Shown: positions 39,941 to 51,137 of the stretch, piece by piece | Layout of the letters: every line of letters starts with the position of its first letter | How positions within the stretch are numbered: the first letter of the stretch is position 1 | NCBI RefSeq assembly: GCF_016862215.1 | Contig: NZ_BOMN01000122.1 | Coordinates: forward strand, 55,575-119,574 | Direction: 5' to 3' | Origin: Winogradskya humida | GTDB lineage: Bacteria > Actinomycetota > Actinomycetes > Mycobacteriales > Micromonosporaceae | Length of the DNA stretch: 64,000 nucleotides | Made by a program: the position numbers and the translations under genes | The notes under the pieces: generated by a model | Told to the model about the DNA's origin: nothing | Seen by the model: the letters and a program-made list of their open reading frames with translations, nothing else | The model's database searches: none

Positions 39941-40360
39941 TTGGCGCGTGCGATGACGCCGGGTGGATTCGTCACCGCGGCCCTGCGCGACAACCTGTTC
40001 CCGGGCGAGGCACGGTCGCTGGGCCGAGGCTGGGTGACCTGGGTCGCGGATGATCTCGAATACCGAGTCGTGGTCGACCACGCAGCTGCCCTGCAGTCGC
40101 TGGGCCGTGACGTGCTGTCGTTCGCCCGAAGCCGTCGTGAGCTCGCCCTGGTAATGATGTCATCCGCCGAAATCCGGCACGGAAACGTCGTCGCACGGCT
40201 CACGGCGGGTGACTGGCCTGGCCGGCTGGCACAGGCGCTGGTCATCGCGACCGATGTCGACGACCGGCAGCTGGCCGATACGATCCGGACGCTGACCAGG
40301 TCGCAGGGCGTACGGACCGTCGGCACCCCGCGCCCGAGGCACGGCCCAGATGTGGCGTAA
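39941..40360 (+). CDS. Hypothetical protein, 139 residues
   Basis: An unrecognised cytoplasmic protein with no signal peptide or membrane segment. The TTG at 39941 is the likely start because GGGAGAG is 4 bases upstream; ATG 39953 is the alternative. Third-codon-position GC is high, as expected for a real gene here. Two Trp-containing segments (GRGWVTWVADDLEYRVVVDH and LTAGDWPGRLAQALVIATDV) hint at a small mixed alpha/beta domain. The same frame stays open after the TAA for another 41 codons. It sits alone between metE and the mutase operon. Confidence 0.55.
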   Translation: MARAMTPGGFVTAALRDNLFPGEARSLGRGWVTWVADDLEYRVVVDHAAALQSLGRDVLSFARSRRELALVMMSSAEIRHGNVVARLTAGDWPGRLAQALVIATDVDDRQLADTIRTLTRSQGVRTVGTPRPRHGPDVA

Positions 40361-40475
40361 ACCGAACGCGACCGTCAGGATGCCCTGTACCTGGACCGCG
40401 TCGACCTTGAACAAGACGTCGAAGGTGAAGTCCGGTACTGGTTGACGCAGTTCAGCAGGGTTCTGGGCCGGACCG

Positions 40476-41518
40476 TCAGCCTTTGAAGGTGTCGTAGGCC
40501 GCGAGCAGGTGTTGCACGGCCTGGGCCGGGGTGAGGGTGCCGTCCAGGATGCGCTTCTCCGCCTCGGTGGTGGCGGCGCGGACCGCCGGGTCGGCGTGGA
40601 AGCGGGTCAGGACGGCGTCGTCCGCCATCGCTCGCATCCAGCCGATCTGTTGCCGGCGGCGGCGTTCCTGGAAGTCGCCGTTCTTCTCGCGGTGGTTGCG
40701 GTGCGCGGTCAGCTGCGCCCAGATCTCGGGTACGCCGGTGCCGTCCAGGCCACTGCAGGTGAGCACCGGAGTTGACCAGGTCTGCACGTCATCGTCGGCG
40801 CTGCCGCTGACCAGCCGGAGGGCGCCGGCGAGTTCGCGGGCGGCGCGCTGAGCTTCGGCGGCGTGGGGGCCGTCGGCTTTGTTGACGGCGATGACGTCGG
40901 CGAGTTCGAGGATGCCTTTTTTGATGCCCTGCAGCTGGTCGCCGGTGCGGGCCAGGGCCAGCAGCAGGAACGAGTCGACCATGTCGGCGACGGCTGTCTC
41001 GGACTGACCCACGCCGACCGTCTCCACGAGAACGACGTCGTAGCCGGCGGCTTCGACGATGACGATGGCCTCGCGAGTGGCTTTCGCAACGCCGCCGAGC
41101 GTGCCCGCGGTGGGCGAGGGCCGGACGTAGGCGTTCGGGTCGGCGGCCAGGCGGGCCATCCGGGTCTTGTCGCCGAGAATGCTGCCCCGCGTGCGCGTCG
41201 ACGACGGGTCCACGGCCAGAACCGCAACGCGATGACCGGCCGCGGTCAGGTCACTCCCGAACGCGTCGATGAACGTCGACTTCCCCACGCCGGGCACACC
41301 ACTGATGCCGATACGGTGCGACCTGCCCGCCGAGGAGCCCGCCGCAGGCAGCCACTCGGCTGGGTCGGACGGGGTCAGCAGGGTCAGCAGGCGTTGGGCG
41401 AGGGCTTGGTGGTCGGTGCGGGTGGATTCGACCAGGGTGATGGCGCGCGCGATCCACGCCGGAACGCGTGCGCGGACCCCAGCGGCCATTGCCTCGACGT
41501 CGATGGGGGGTGGGGGCA

Positions 41519-41519
<1 letters not shown>
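40476..41519 (-). CDS. meaB: Methylmalonyl-CoA mutase-associated GTPase MeaB
   Basis: A 347-residue G3E-type P-loop GTPase that protects and loads the B12 cofactor of methylmalonyl-CoA mutase. It shows Walker A GISGVPGVGKSTFIDAFG, LAVDPSS, GSILGDKTRM, the switch region ETVGVGQSE and the guanine motif NKADG. The ATG at 41519 overlaps the last base of the large-subunit stop (TGATG). It is the third gene of the mutase operon, the usual position. The name ArgK seen in older annotations is misleading. Confidence 0.96.
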
Positions 41520-43722
<2,203 letters not shown>

Positions 43723-43726
<4 letters not shown>

Positions 43727-45540
43727 TCGGGAACCCCCAGGTCGGCGAGCGTCGCGGTCAGCGCGGCGACGGCGTCACATCCGGTGTAGACGTACCTGTC
43801 GATGCCGGAAAAATCACCGCGGCCGGCCAGGATCACGCGCTGCGTCCCGGCCGCACGCAGCTCAGTGGTCAGATCAACAGCCTGCTCCGCGTACGCCTTG
43901 TCGGGCCCGCACAAGCACACCACCGGGCCCGGGGACGACGTCACCGCGATCCCCCCGGCGGCGAACAGGTTCGTCGCGAAGGTGACACGCGGCCCGGACG
44001 CCGCGGGTGAACCGAGCGTGACCAGCGAAACCGTGGGACGGCTGCCGGTCTCGGCCAGATAGGCGTCGCTGCGGTCGCGGAGTCGCTCGAACGCCTCCGC
44101 GTACCGGTGGCGGGGCAGTCCACCACCCACGGGAGCGGCGGCGGGGCGGCGTTCGGGGACCCGTTCGGCCAGATTCGGGAACTCGCTCACGCCGGTGATC
44201 GGGTCACGGCGGTGCGCGAGGTTGCTCTCCCGCCGCTGCCAGGTCGCGGCGAGCCGGTCGGCGACGAGGCCGCTGCCGAGCGCGGCGGCGATGCCCCCGG
44301 CCTGCTCGATGCCGGTGAACCACTCCCATGCGGCCCGCGCCAGCTCGTCGGTGCAGTTCTCGACGTACCAGGACCCACCGGCCGGGTCGATCACCCTCGC
44401 CACGTGGGCTTCCTCGACGAGCAGGGTCTGCGTGTTGCGGGCGAGGCGCCGCGAGAACCCGTCGGGACGCCCGAGCCCGTGGTCGAACGGCAGCACGGTC
44501 ACGGCGTCCGCCCCGCCCACCCCCGCGGCGAACGCGGCGATCGTGGTGCGCAGCAGGTTCACCCAGGGATCCCGGGCGGTCATCATCGCCGCCGACGTCA
44601 CCGCGTGCTGACGCTGCCCACCGGCGTCGGGCGCCCCGGACAGCTCCGCGATCCTGGCCCAGATCCGGCGCGCGGCCCGCAGCTTGGCGATCGTCGCGAA
44701 CTGGTCGGCCGTCGCGGCGTACCGGAACTCGAGCTGGCTCAACGCGGCCTCGACCGGCAGACCAGCGTCGGTGAGCGCACGAAGATAGGCGACCCCCGCC
44801 GCGGCGGCACACCCCAGCTCCTCGGCATCCGACCCGCCGGCGTCGTGATAGACGGTCGCGTCGATGGTGACAGCCCGGATCCCCGGCGCCTCAGCAACAC
44901 ACCGTCCCGCCAGCGCCGCGGCCGAACCCAGGCCAGTTCCGGCCAACGAGCCGGTGCGGGCCAGCCGGCCCAGGGGATCCGCGCCGAGTCCACCACGGAC
45001 CTGCCGGGGATCGACACCACGGGCGGCCAGCAGGTCGAACCAGGCGTCACCCGCGGCGGCGAAGTCCTTTCCGGGGTCGAGCACCACCGCGGCCAGGTCG
45101 AGGTAGACCCCGTCGAGCGCTTCCGGCAGCGCGTCGAACGGCAGCGCGTCGTCGCCCACGGACAGCCAGATCGAGGTCGCGCCGTTCTCGAGGTCGCCGA
45201 GGATGGCCTCGCGGGTCTCTTTCGGGTCCTCGCCGGTGTGCCGTTGCCGCACGTCCCAGCCGCCGTCGAGCCCGCCCGACGCGCGAGCCCCCCGCACGAA
45301 CGGCCGCTGCCCGGGCAAACCGGTCGGCCCCGCCGGCGCGCTGTCCGGCGTGTGCAGGGCCGCGATCGACGGGCCGTCGTACGTGGTGGTGGCGAGCAGC
45401 TCGTCCACCTGCTCCAGAGCCGTGTCCTCGGTCGCCGCCCCGGACTTGCGCAGCGCGGCGAGCGCCAGCTTCCGCCACTGTTCGACGGTGGCAGGGGGAA
45501 AGTCCGCCCCCAGCGTGAGTTCATCACCCGGTGCGGTCAT
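43723..45540 (-). CDS. Methylmalonyl-CoA mutase, small subunit
   Basis: A 605-residue partner of the catalytic subunit. It shows the mutase barrel in diverged form (WDVRQRHTGEDPKETREAILGDLENGATSIWLSV, RRLARNTQTLLVEEAHVARVIDPAGGSWYVE) and a C-terminal flavodoxin-like domain that lacks the DxHxxG cobalamin motif, as expected for small subunits. The ATG at 45540 has GGGAGGG upstream; the frame extends further to 45747 without good support. It is the first gene of the three-gene operon; 331 bases separate it from the divergent NiCoT permease. Confidence 0.94.
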
Positions 45541-45769
45541 GGACTGCCCTCCCCCATCAACAAGCCCGCCCTCTCGTGCTCCACCAGCATCACGGTCCAG
45601 CAACGTCGCTCCCGGACAGCATCCTCCTGTCCACGGTACGTACCGGACAACCCCTACCTTTGAGCGGTCGCACACCCCTACCCGATCGGCCCAGTTCTCG
45701 TCCGGCGTCGACCGCTCCCAGGCGTCGAGCGGGCTCAGCAGTTGCACGAGGCCGGCGGGCGTGGCCGGG

Positions 45770-45823
45770 CAGTTGCCAAGATCACTTCAGTTGCCCAGGT
45801 CACGCTGTCGCCAAGGAGTTGCA
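45770..45823. promoter_or_regulatory. 18-bp direct repeats upstream of the NiCoT gene
   Basis: Two 18-base units beginning CAGTTGCC and reading CAGTTGCC-M-AG-R-TCAC (45770-45787, 45788-45805) are followed by a worn third (45806-45823). AGTTGC also occurs at 45739. The repeats lie 50-100 bases before the permease start and could be a metal-regulator (Nur/Zur-like) or activator site. The rest of the gap 45541-45871 holds no gene; CCCCTACC occurs twice near 45649 and 45677. Confidence 0.45.
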
Positions 45824-45871
45824 ATAGAGTAGGTTCCTGCTTGGTACAGCTACTCCCTGGGAAGAAGGCGC

Positions 45872-47047
45872 ATGGCCGGCACCCGCTTGTCCCGCTTCCG
45901 GCAGAGCCTGACCCGCGAGGACCGGCGCTCGCTGGCCGGTATGGCGGGGTTCATCGTGCTGCTGCACGTGGCCGGGTTCGCGATCCTGTTCGGGCTGGTC
46001 GTGCCCAGGCACTTTCACCTCGGCGGCGACCATCCCGTCTTCACGGTCGGCGTCGGGGTGCTCGCCTACACGTTCGGGCTGCGGCACGCGTTCGACGCCG
46101 ATCACATCGCGGCGGTGGACAACACCACCCGCAAACTGATGCAGGAGAACGTACGCAAGCCGCTGTCGGTCGGTTTCTGGTTCTCCCTCGGCCACTCGAC
46201 GATCGTGTTCACGCTGTCGTTCCTGCTGTCGGCCGGCGTGAAGGCGCTCGCCGGTCAGGTGTCGGACGGCGAGTCGGGCCTGCACTCGGTGACCGGCGTC
46301 ATCGGCGCGTCGGTCTCCGGCGTGTTCCTCTGGGTCCTCGGCATCCTGAACCTCGTCGTGCTGCTCGGCATCATCCGCGTCTTCCGCCGGATGCGCAGCG
46401 GCCGCTTCGACGAGCAGGAGCTCGAGGACCAGCTCAACAAGCGCGGCTTCATGAACCGCATCCTCGGCGGCCTCACCCGGTCGGTACGCAAACCGTGGCA
46501 CATCTACCCCATCGGCGTACTCTTCGGCCTCGGTTTCGACACCGCCACCGAGGTCGGCCTGCTCGTGCTCGCCGGGGGTGCCGCCGCCTTCGCCCTGCCG
46601 TTCTACTCGATCCTCGTGCTGCCGATCCTGTTCGCCGCCGGCATGTGCCTGATGGACACCGTCGACGGCGTGTTCATGAACGCCGCGTACGGCTGGGCGT
46701 TCGCGAAACCGGTCCGCAAGGTCTTCTACAACATCACCATCACGTCCATCTCCGTGGCGGTGGCCCTGGTCATCGGCACGATCGAGCTGATCGGCGTCCT
46801 CGACGACCAGGCCCACATCACCACCGGCCCGCTCGCGGCGATCGGTGACATCCCGCTCGACTACGCCGGGTACGCCATCGTCGGACTCTTCGTGCTCGCC
46901 TGGATCGCCGCCATCGCGATCTGGCGGTTCGGGCACATCGAACAGCGCTGGTCCGCAAATCTGACCCCAGCGAGCAGCGGCCTGACCCCAGCCAACAGCG
47001 GCGTGACCCCAGCCGACGGCGACCTGGCCCCGGTGAGCAGCGAGTAG
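45872..47047 (+). CDS. NiCoT-family nickel/cobalt permease
   Basis: A 391-residue membrane permease with about eight helices. The signature RHAFDADHIAAVDNTTR contains the HX4DH metal motif in helix 2, and FSLGHSTIVF, GLGFDTATEVGLL and GMCLMDTVDGVFM are the other family motifs. AGAAGG is just before the ATG. It imports Ni or Co; its position beside B12-dependent mutase genes, and near two B12 riboswitches, favours cobalt for cobalamin. Its last 28 residues are four 7-residue repeats that run up to the stop codon. Confidence 0.94.
   Translation: MAGTRLSRFRQSLTREDRRSLAGMAGFIVLLHVAGFAILFGLVVPRHFHLGGDHPVFTVGVGVLAYTFGLRHAFDADHIAAVDNTTRKLMQENVRKPLSVGFWFSLGHSTIVFTLSFLLSAGVKALAGQVSDGESGLHSVTGVIGASVSGVFLWVLGILNLVVLLGIIRVFRRMRSGRFDEQELEDQLNKRGFMNRILGGLTRSVRKPWHIYPIGVLFGLGFDTATEVGLLVLAGGAAAFALPFYSILVLPILFAAGMCLMDTVDGVFMNAAYGWAFAKPVRKVFYNITITSISVAVALVIGTIELIGVLDDQAHITTGPLAAIGDIPLDYAGYAIVGLFVLAWIAAIAIWRFGHIEQRWSANLTPASSGLTPANSGVTPADGDLAPVSSE
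46961..47044 (+). repeat. 21-bp tandem repeat at the 3' end of the NiCoT gene
   Basis: Four 21-bp units, CTGACCCCAGCNANCAGCGGC-like, encoding LTPASSG, LTPANSG, VTPADGD and LAPVSSE, directly followed by the TAG stop. The fourth copy is the most worn. They encode a polar tail outside the conserved permease. Confidence 0.92.
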
Positions 47048-47119
47048 CCGGGAACCATTCGGCGGCCCCGGGCGACCAATGATGCGAGTCACAGCCGACC
47101 CATCATCCCCGAGGTGCCG

Positions 47120-48568
47120 ATGTCCACGACCGCAACACAGACCGAAGCCCCACCCTTACCGCGCCAGCGCCCCACGCCCACGCGAAGCTTCGGCCCGCTG
47201 CTGTTGCGCCTGCACTTCTACGCAGGGATCGTCGTCGCGCCGTTCCTGCTGGTCGCGGCGCTGACCGGGCTCGCATACGCATTCGCACCGCAGATGGAAC
47301 GCGCGGTCTACGCCGACGAGCTCACCGTCTCGGACCCGGGCACCGCGACCAGGCCGCTGGCCGAGCAGATCGCGGCGGCCCGCGCCACCCACCCCCAGGG
47401 CGACCCGATTCTGGTACGCCCGGGCGACGGCGACACGACCACCCAGGTCGACTTCACGTCCCCGGAGCTCGACGAGGAACACTCCCACACGGTGTACGTG
47501 AACCCGTACACCGCAGCGGTGACCGGGCAGCTGACCACCTGGTTCGCCACCACCCCGTTCAAGACCTGGCTCGACGACCTGCACCGCAACCTGCACCTCG
47601 GCGACACGGGCCGCTACTACTCCGAGTTCGCGGCCAGCTGGCTCAGCGTCATCGCCCTCGGCGGCCTCGCCCTCTGGTGGCGCCGCCAGCGCGGCCGCAA
47701 ACTGCTCACCCCCGACCTCACCGCCAAGAAGGGGGTACGCCGTACGCGCAGCTGGCACGCCGCCACCGGCGTCTGGCTCACCGTCGGCCTGCTCCTGCTC
47801 TCCGCCACCGGCCTGACCTGGTCCCGCTACGCCGGCGGTAACTTCTCCGCGGCCCTCGACTCCCTGAAGTCGGGCACCCCGTCGGTGGCCACCGAGCTGA
47901 CCGCCGGAGCCGCAGCGGCACCCGCCCCCAGCCACCACGGCGGTGCGGCCCCGGCCCCGGCAGCGGGCACCGCCGACCCGGCAGCCGCCGACGCCGTCCT
48001 GAAAGCCGCCCGCGACAACGGCATCGACGGCCCGGTCGAACTCGCCGTCCCCGCCGACACCACCACCGCCTGGACGGTCACCCAGACCCGCAACCTGTGG
48101 CCGGTCGGCCGGGACAGCGTCGCCGTCGACCCCGCCACGGCCAAGGTCACCGATCGCGTCAACTTCGCCGACTGGCCCGTCCTGTCCAAGCTCACCCGCT
48201 GGGGCATCAACGCCCACATGGGAACCCTGTTCGGCGTCGTCAACCAGCTTCTGCTCGCCGCCCTCGCCATCGGCCTGATCTGCGTCATCGTCTGGGGCTA
48301 CCGCATGTGGTGGCAACGCCGCCCCACCCGCACCGACCGCCGGGCCCTGGCAGGCGCCCCGCCCGCCCGGGGCGCCTGGCAGCAACTGCCCACGTGGGGC
48401 ATCATCGCCGGCGTCCCCGTGGTGTTCGCCCTGGGCTGGGCGCTGCCGCTGTTCGGCATCCCGCTGGCCGCGTTCCTGGTGGCCGACGTCATCATCGGCG
48501 CGCTCCGCAACCGGACAGGCAGTCCACGCCCACCCGCCCCGGTCTCGCCCGCACCTGCGGGAAGCTGA
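47120..48568 (+). CDS. PepSY-associated TM-helix protein
   Basis: A 482-residue membrane protein with the PiuB/PepSY_TM layout: TM1 (about 33-55, LHFYAGIVVAPFLLVAALTG), outside PepSY-like region (TTPFKTWLDDLHRNLHLGDTG), TM2 and TM3 (SWLSVIALGGLALWW, WLTVGLLLLSATGLTW), a Gly/Ala/His-rich outside stretch, and two or three C-terminal helices. Conserved His residues (LHFYAG, LHRNLH, WHAATG, NAHMG) suggest haem or metal-linked electron transfer; relatives reduce iron or copper at the membrane. The ATG at 47120 has GAGG 5 bases upstream; GTG 47114 is less likely. It lies next to copper genes. Confidence 0.85.
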   Translation: MSTTATQTEAPPLPRQRPTPTRSFGPLLLRLHFYAGIVVAPFLLVAALTGLAYAFAPQMERAVYADELTVSDPGTATRPLAEQIAAARATHPQGDPILVRPGDGDTTTQVDFTSPELDEEHSHTVYVNPYTAAVTGQLTTWFATTPFKTWLDDLHRNLHLGDTGRYYSEFAASWLSVIALGGLALWWRRQRGRKLLTPDLTAKKGVRRTRSWHAATGVWLTVGLLLLSATGLTWSRYAGGNFSAALDSLKSGTPSVATELTAGAAAAPAPSHHGGAAPAPAAGTADPAAADAVLKAARDNGIDGPVELAVPADTTTAWTVTQTRNLWPVGRDSVAVDPATAKVTDRVNFADWPVLSKLTRWGINAHMGTLFGVVNQLLLAALAIGLICVIVWGYRMWWQRRPTRTDRRALAGAPPARGAWQQLPTWGIIAGVPVVFALGWALPLFGIPLAAFLVADVIIGALRNRTGSPRPPAPVSPAPAGS

Positions 48569-48605
48569 CCGCCCCGGTCCTGGTGAGGCCGCCCGCGGAA
48601 CGTCA

Positions 48606-48647
48606 GGCCGCCCGCGGAACCCGGGGAGCGGGGAACCGCGGGCGGCC
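48606..48647 (+). terminator. Strong hairpin with duplicated left arm
   Basis: GGCCGCCCGCGG (48606-48617) pairs perfectly with CCGCGGGCGGCC (48636-48647). The left arm occurs a second time at 48587-48598, so two alternative stems are possible. It lies 18-80 bases after the PepSY gene and ends 20 bases before the next ATG. Confidence 0.7.
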
Positions 48648-48666
48648 CACCAGCGACTACCCCACC

Positions 48667-49242
48667 ATGAGATCCGAGGGGTACGACCCCCCGTCACCGA
48701 CGACCGGCACCCGCTACTGCCGGGGCCGACGCTCCCGCCGGGCCGTTCCCCGCGCCGTCCTGACCGTCCGGCACAGCGCTGACGGGCTGGTGCTGAACCG
48801 GGAACGCACCGCCGCGGTGCCGCCGCCCGCGCCCAGGTCGTGGCGCGGGCCGCTGGCTTTTGCCGCGGCTCTGGCCGCACTCACCGTCAGCGTCACCCTC
48901 CTGGTGACTGGTCCCTGGGTGGGCGCCGCCGCGGAGAAGGGGCCGTGCCCGGCGCGGACGTCGGCGGCTGCCTACGCGGGCGGGCGTGAGCTGCTGGTAC
49001 GCGCCGAGCCCGCGCACGGCGGCATCGCCCTCCTGCACCTGTGCGCCGATCCGGCGATCGGGCCGGTACGCACGTGGGCCCTGAGCATCGACGGCCGGCC
49101 CGTCGCCGTCCAGCCGGTCGCGGGAAGCACAGCCCTCGCCGCCGCTCCCCTGCCGACCGGCCGGCACATCGGCATCACCGTCGCGGTCGTCCCTCGGACG
49201 GGCCTGCCACTCACGTTCACCACGCGAATGCCGCCGGGCTGA
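48667..49242 (+). CDS. Membrane-anchored protein of unknown function
   Basis: A 191-residue protein: an Arg-rich cytoplasmic N-terminus of about 60 residues, one membrane helix (LAFAAALAALTVSVTLLVTG) and an outside domain with two cysteines (KGPCPARTS, LLHLCADP). It is not a family I recognise. The outside part has beta-strand character (RTWALSIDGRPVAVQPV, HIGITVAVVPRTGLPLTFT), reminiscent of a small immunoglobulin-like domain. Codon bias supports coding on this strand. It lies between the PepSY gene and the copper operon and may belong to that function. Confidence 0.6.
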   Translation: MRSEGYDPPSPTTGTRYCRGRRSRRAVPRAVLTVRHSADGLVLNRERTAAVPPPAPRSWRGPLAFAAALAALTVSVTLLVTGPWVGAAAEKGPCPARTSAAAYAGGRELLVRAEPAHGGIALLHLCADPAIGPVRTWALSIDGRPVAVQPVAGSTALAAAPLPTGRHIGITVAVVPRTGLPLTFTTRMPPG

Positions 49243-49311
49243 TCCTCCGGCCAACCCGCCGCCGCACTCACGGCCGCCTCCGCGGGGTGACCGCCGCGGC
49301 CACGTTCGCCG

Positions 49312-49390
49312 CGGCAGCAGCCGCAGCAGCCGCACTCGCGGCAGCAGCCACAGCCACAGCCACAGCAGCCACAGCCACAGCCACAGCCGC
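49312..49390. repeat. CAGCCA/GCAGCA low-complexity tract
   Basis: A run of GCAGCAGCC and CAGCCACAGCCA units in the gap between the membrane-anchored protein and copC. In different frames it reads as Ala/Thr, Gln/Pro or, on the other strand, Trp/Leu repeats; none is a believable protein. It may form secondary structure near the two convergent gene ends. No T-tract. Confidence 0.8.
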
Positions 49391-49416
49391 CGTCGCACTC
49401 GCCGGAGTCACACCGG

Positions 49417-49968
49417 TCAGGGCTGGATCGCCCGTTGGGCAGTTGCGCGCCGCCGGGCGGAGAGAACCAGGAACAGCGCGATCGCCGCGAGGGTCACCCC
49501 CGCCGCGCCCACGCCGATCAGCGCGCCCGTGGGAACGCCCCCGGAGCCGGGCTCCGATGCGACCGCGCCGCCGGACGGGGCGACCGTGGCCGTGGCCGCG
49601 GGCAGGGCGGGGTCGGCGACCGTGAAGGGATATGAGCCCTGCACCGTGTGGCCGTCGACCGAGACGACCCGGTAGGCCACTGTGTACGGGCCGTTGGTGA
49701 GGGGCTGGGTGAGGGTGAGCGTGCCGGTGGCCGAGTCGATGGCCGGGGGTGCTGCGGGCATGCGTTGCCTGGCCGCGTTGCTGAGCACGATGGTGGTGAA
49801 GCCGGGGTTGAGGCGTTCGGTGAATGTCAGGGTGATCGCGGTGGGTGCCGTGGTGAGGGTGGCGTCCTTGGGCGGCGTGGAGGCGATCATCTGGGCGTGG
49901 GCCCAGGCCGGGGTGGCCGGCAGCAGCACGACGAGGACAGCGGCGAGGGCGGCGGCGACTTTTTTCAT
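49417..49968 (-). CDS. CopC-type copper-binding protein
   Basis: A 183-residue exported protein. A signal peptide (residues 1-23, ending PAWA) leaves a mature N-terminal His24 (HAQMIASTPP), the usual copper ligand of CopC. Further marks are LTFTERLNPGFTTIVL and VSVDGHTVQGSYPFTV. A C-terminal helix (TGALIGVGAAGVTLAAIALFLVL) with an Arg-rich end anchors it to the membrane, a common actinobacterial form. The ATG overlaps the stop of the peroxidase gene (ATGA), and it is the last gene of the copper operon. Confidence 0.93.
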   Translation of the reverse strand: MKKVAAALAAVLVVLLPATPAWAHAQMIASTPPKDATLTTAPTAITLTFTERLNPGFTTIVLSNAARQRMPAAPPAIDSATGTLTLTQPLTNGPYTVAYRVVSVDGHTVQGSYPFTVADPALPAATATVAPSGGAVASEPGSGGVPTGALIGVGAAGVTLAAIALFLVLSARRRATAQRAIQP

Positions 49969-51137
49969 GCCAGGACCTGCTCGCCGATCCAGCCGCCCTC
50001 GCGACAGCCGGGCGGGACGGCGAAGACAGCCGAGCCGATCGGGGTGATCCATTCGTTCAGCAGGTCCTTGTCCGCGAGGCGTTGCTGGATGGGTACGAAC
50101 TGGCGGGCGATGTCGCGCTGGAACGCCGCGAAGATCAGGCCCGCGTCGGGATGGCCCAGAGCGTTCGGCACGCCGTCATAGTTGTACGGGCGCCGCAGGA
50201 TCTTCATCGCCGGGTCGGTGACGTGCGCGCGGGTGACGTGGGAGAAGTCCGGGATCTTCGGCAGGCCTGCGTCGTCGAGGGCGGTGAAGTCGGGTTCGTC
50301 GTGCTCGTCCGTGCCGCTGAGCGGGGCGCCCGTGGCCATCCGGCGGCCCACGGCGTTCTCCTTGTCGGTGACCGAGAGGAGATCCCATTTTTCGATCTCC
50401 GCGCGGATCCGGCGCACGACCAGCTGGGTCGAGCCGTCCGCGTTCCAGACCGCCGGGTCGATCGCGGGGCCGCGCGGGTTGGCGGTGCCGTCGAGCTGGC
50501 CGAGGACGTTGCGCTGGGTGTGTTCCGGGGACTGGACGCCGGGGCTGCGCCGGAAGCCCTGCTGGACCCAGCGGACCGCGGCGAACGGGCGGGCGTCCTT
50601 GATGAGCATCCGCTGGGTGTGCGTGACGGTCAGCGGGTCGTCGGCGCAGATCTGCAGCAGCAGGTCGCCGCCGGACCACCGTTTGTCGAGGCGGTCGATC
50701 GCGAACGCGGGCAGCTCGGCGACCGGGGATCGCTGCCCGGCCACGGCGTAGAGGCCGGGGCCGAAACCGAACGTCACGGTGAGCCGGGCGGGCAGCACCG
50801 CGAGGGTGGCGTCGGTGTCGCCGAGCGCGGGCTCCCCCTGGGTCAGGCGCGCCGCGTCATCGGTGAGCAGGCGCATCATCCGGGCGACCGCGCGCTTGTC
50901 GGTGCCCCCGGCCAGGGTGAAGGCCACGAAAGCGGCGTGCGCGGGCGGGTCCTGGGCCACACCGGCCTGCCGGGCGCCGTAGAAGGGGACAGTCGCCGTA
51001 CCCGTGTCCGGGCCGGCAGCCTGGACGGGCGTCTCGCGGTCGGTAGTCACGACGGCGGCGGCAACGGCGCCGAGGCCGGCGACCGCGCCCCCGGCGAGCA
51101 GGCGCCGCCGGCTCACCGGGGAGGGTCGGGAGGTCAC
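49965..51137 (-). CDS. Tat-exported Dyp-type haem peroxidase
   Basis: A 390-residue peroxidase with a twin-arginine signal (SRRRLLAGGAVAG) and the Dyp fold. The haem signature GxxDG is in NVLGQLDGTANPRG, the proximal His in VTRAHVTDPAM, and the late DAGLIFAAFQRDIARQFVPIQ is typical. The GTG at 51137 overlaps the stop of the PCu(A)C gene (GTGA). In Streptomyces lividans a similar Tat-exported enzyme, DtpA, is encoded beside copper chaperones and supports maturation of the copper radical oxidase GlxA (established knowledge); a matching role here is inferred. EfeB-type iron release is the alternative, but no EfeO/EfeU genes are nearby. Confidence 0.93.
   Translation of the reverse strand: MTSRPSPVSRRRLLAGGAVAGLGAVAAAVVTTDRETPVQAAGPDTGTATVPFYGARQAGVAQDPPAHAAFVAFTLAGGTDKRAVARMMRLLTDDAARLTQGEPALGDTDATLAVLPARLTVTFGFGPGLYAVAGQRSPVAELPAFAIDRLDKRWSGGDLLLQICADDPLTVTHTQRMLIKDARPFAAVRWVQQGFRRSPGVQSPEHTQRNVLGQLDGTANPRGPAIDPAVWNADGSTQLVVRRIRAEIEKWDLLSVTDKENAVGRRMATGAPLSGTDEHDEPDFTALDDAGLPKIPDFSHVTRAHVTDPAMKILRRPYNYDGVPNALGHPDAGLIFAAFQRDIARQFVPIQQRLADKDLLNEWITPIGSAVFAVPPGCREGGWIGEQVLA

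Noticed and set aside
48694..49398. Minus-strand ORF starting with a Trp/Leu repeat that resembles a signal peptide
   Set aside because: The hydrophobic start is the reverse of the low-complexity tract, and the body is antisense to the membrane-anchored protein gene.
49041..49625. Plus-strand ORF with an Ala/Thr-repeat segment
   Set aside because: The repeat comes from the CAGCCA tract, and the rest is antisense to copC.
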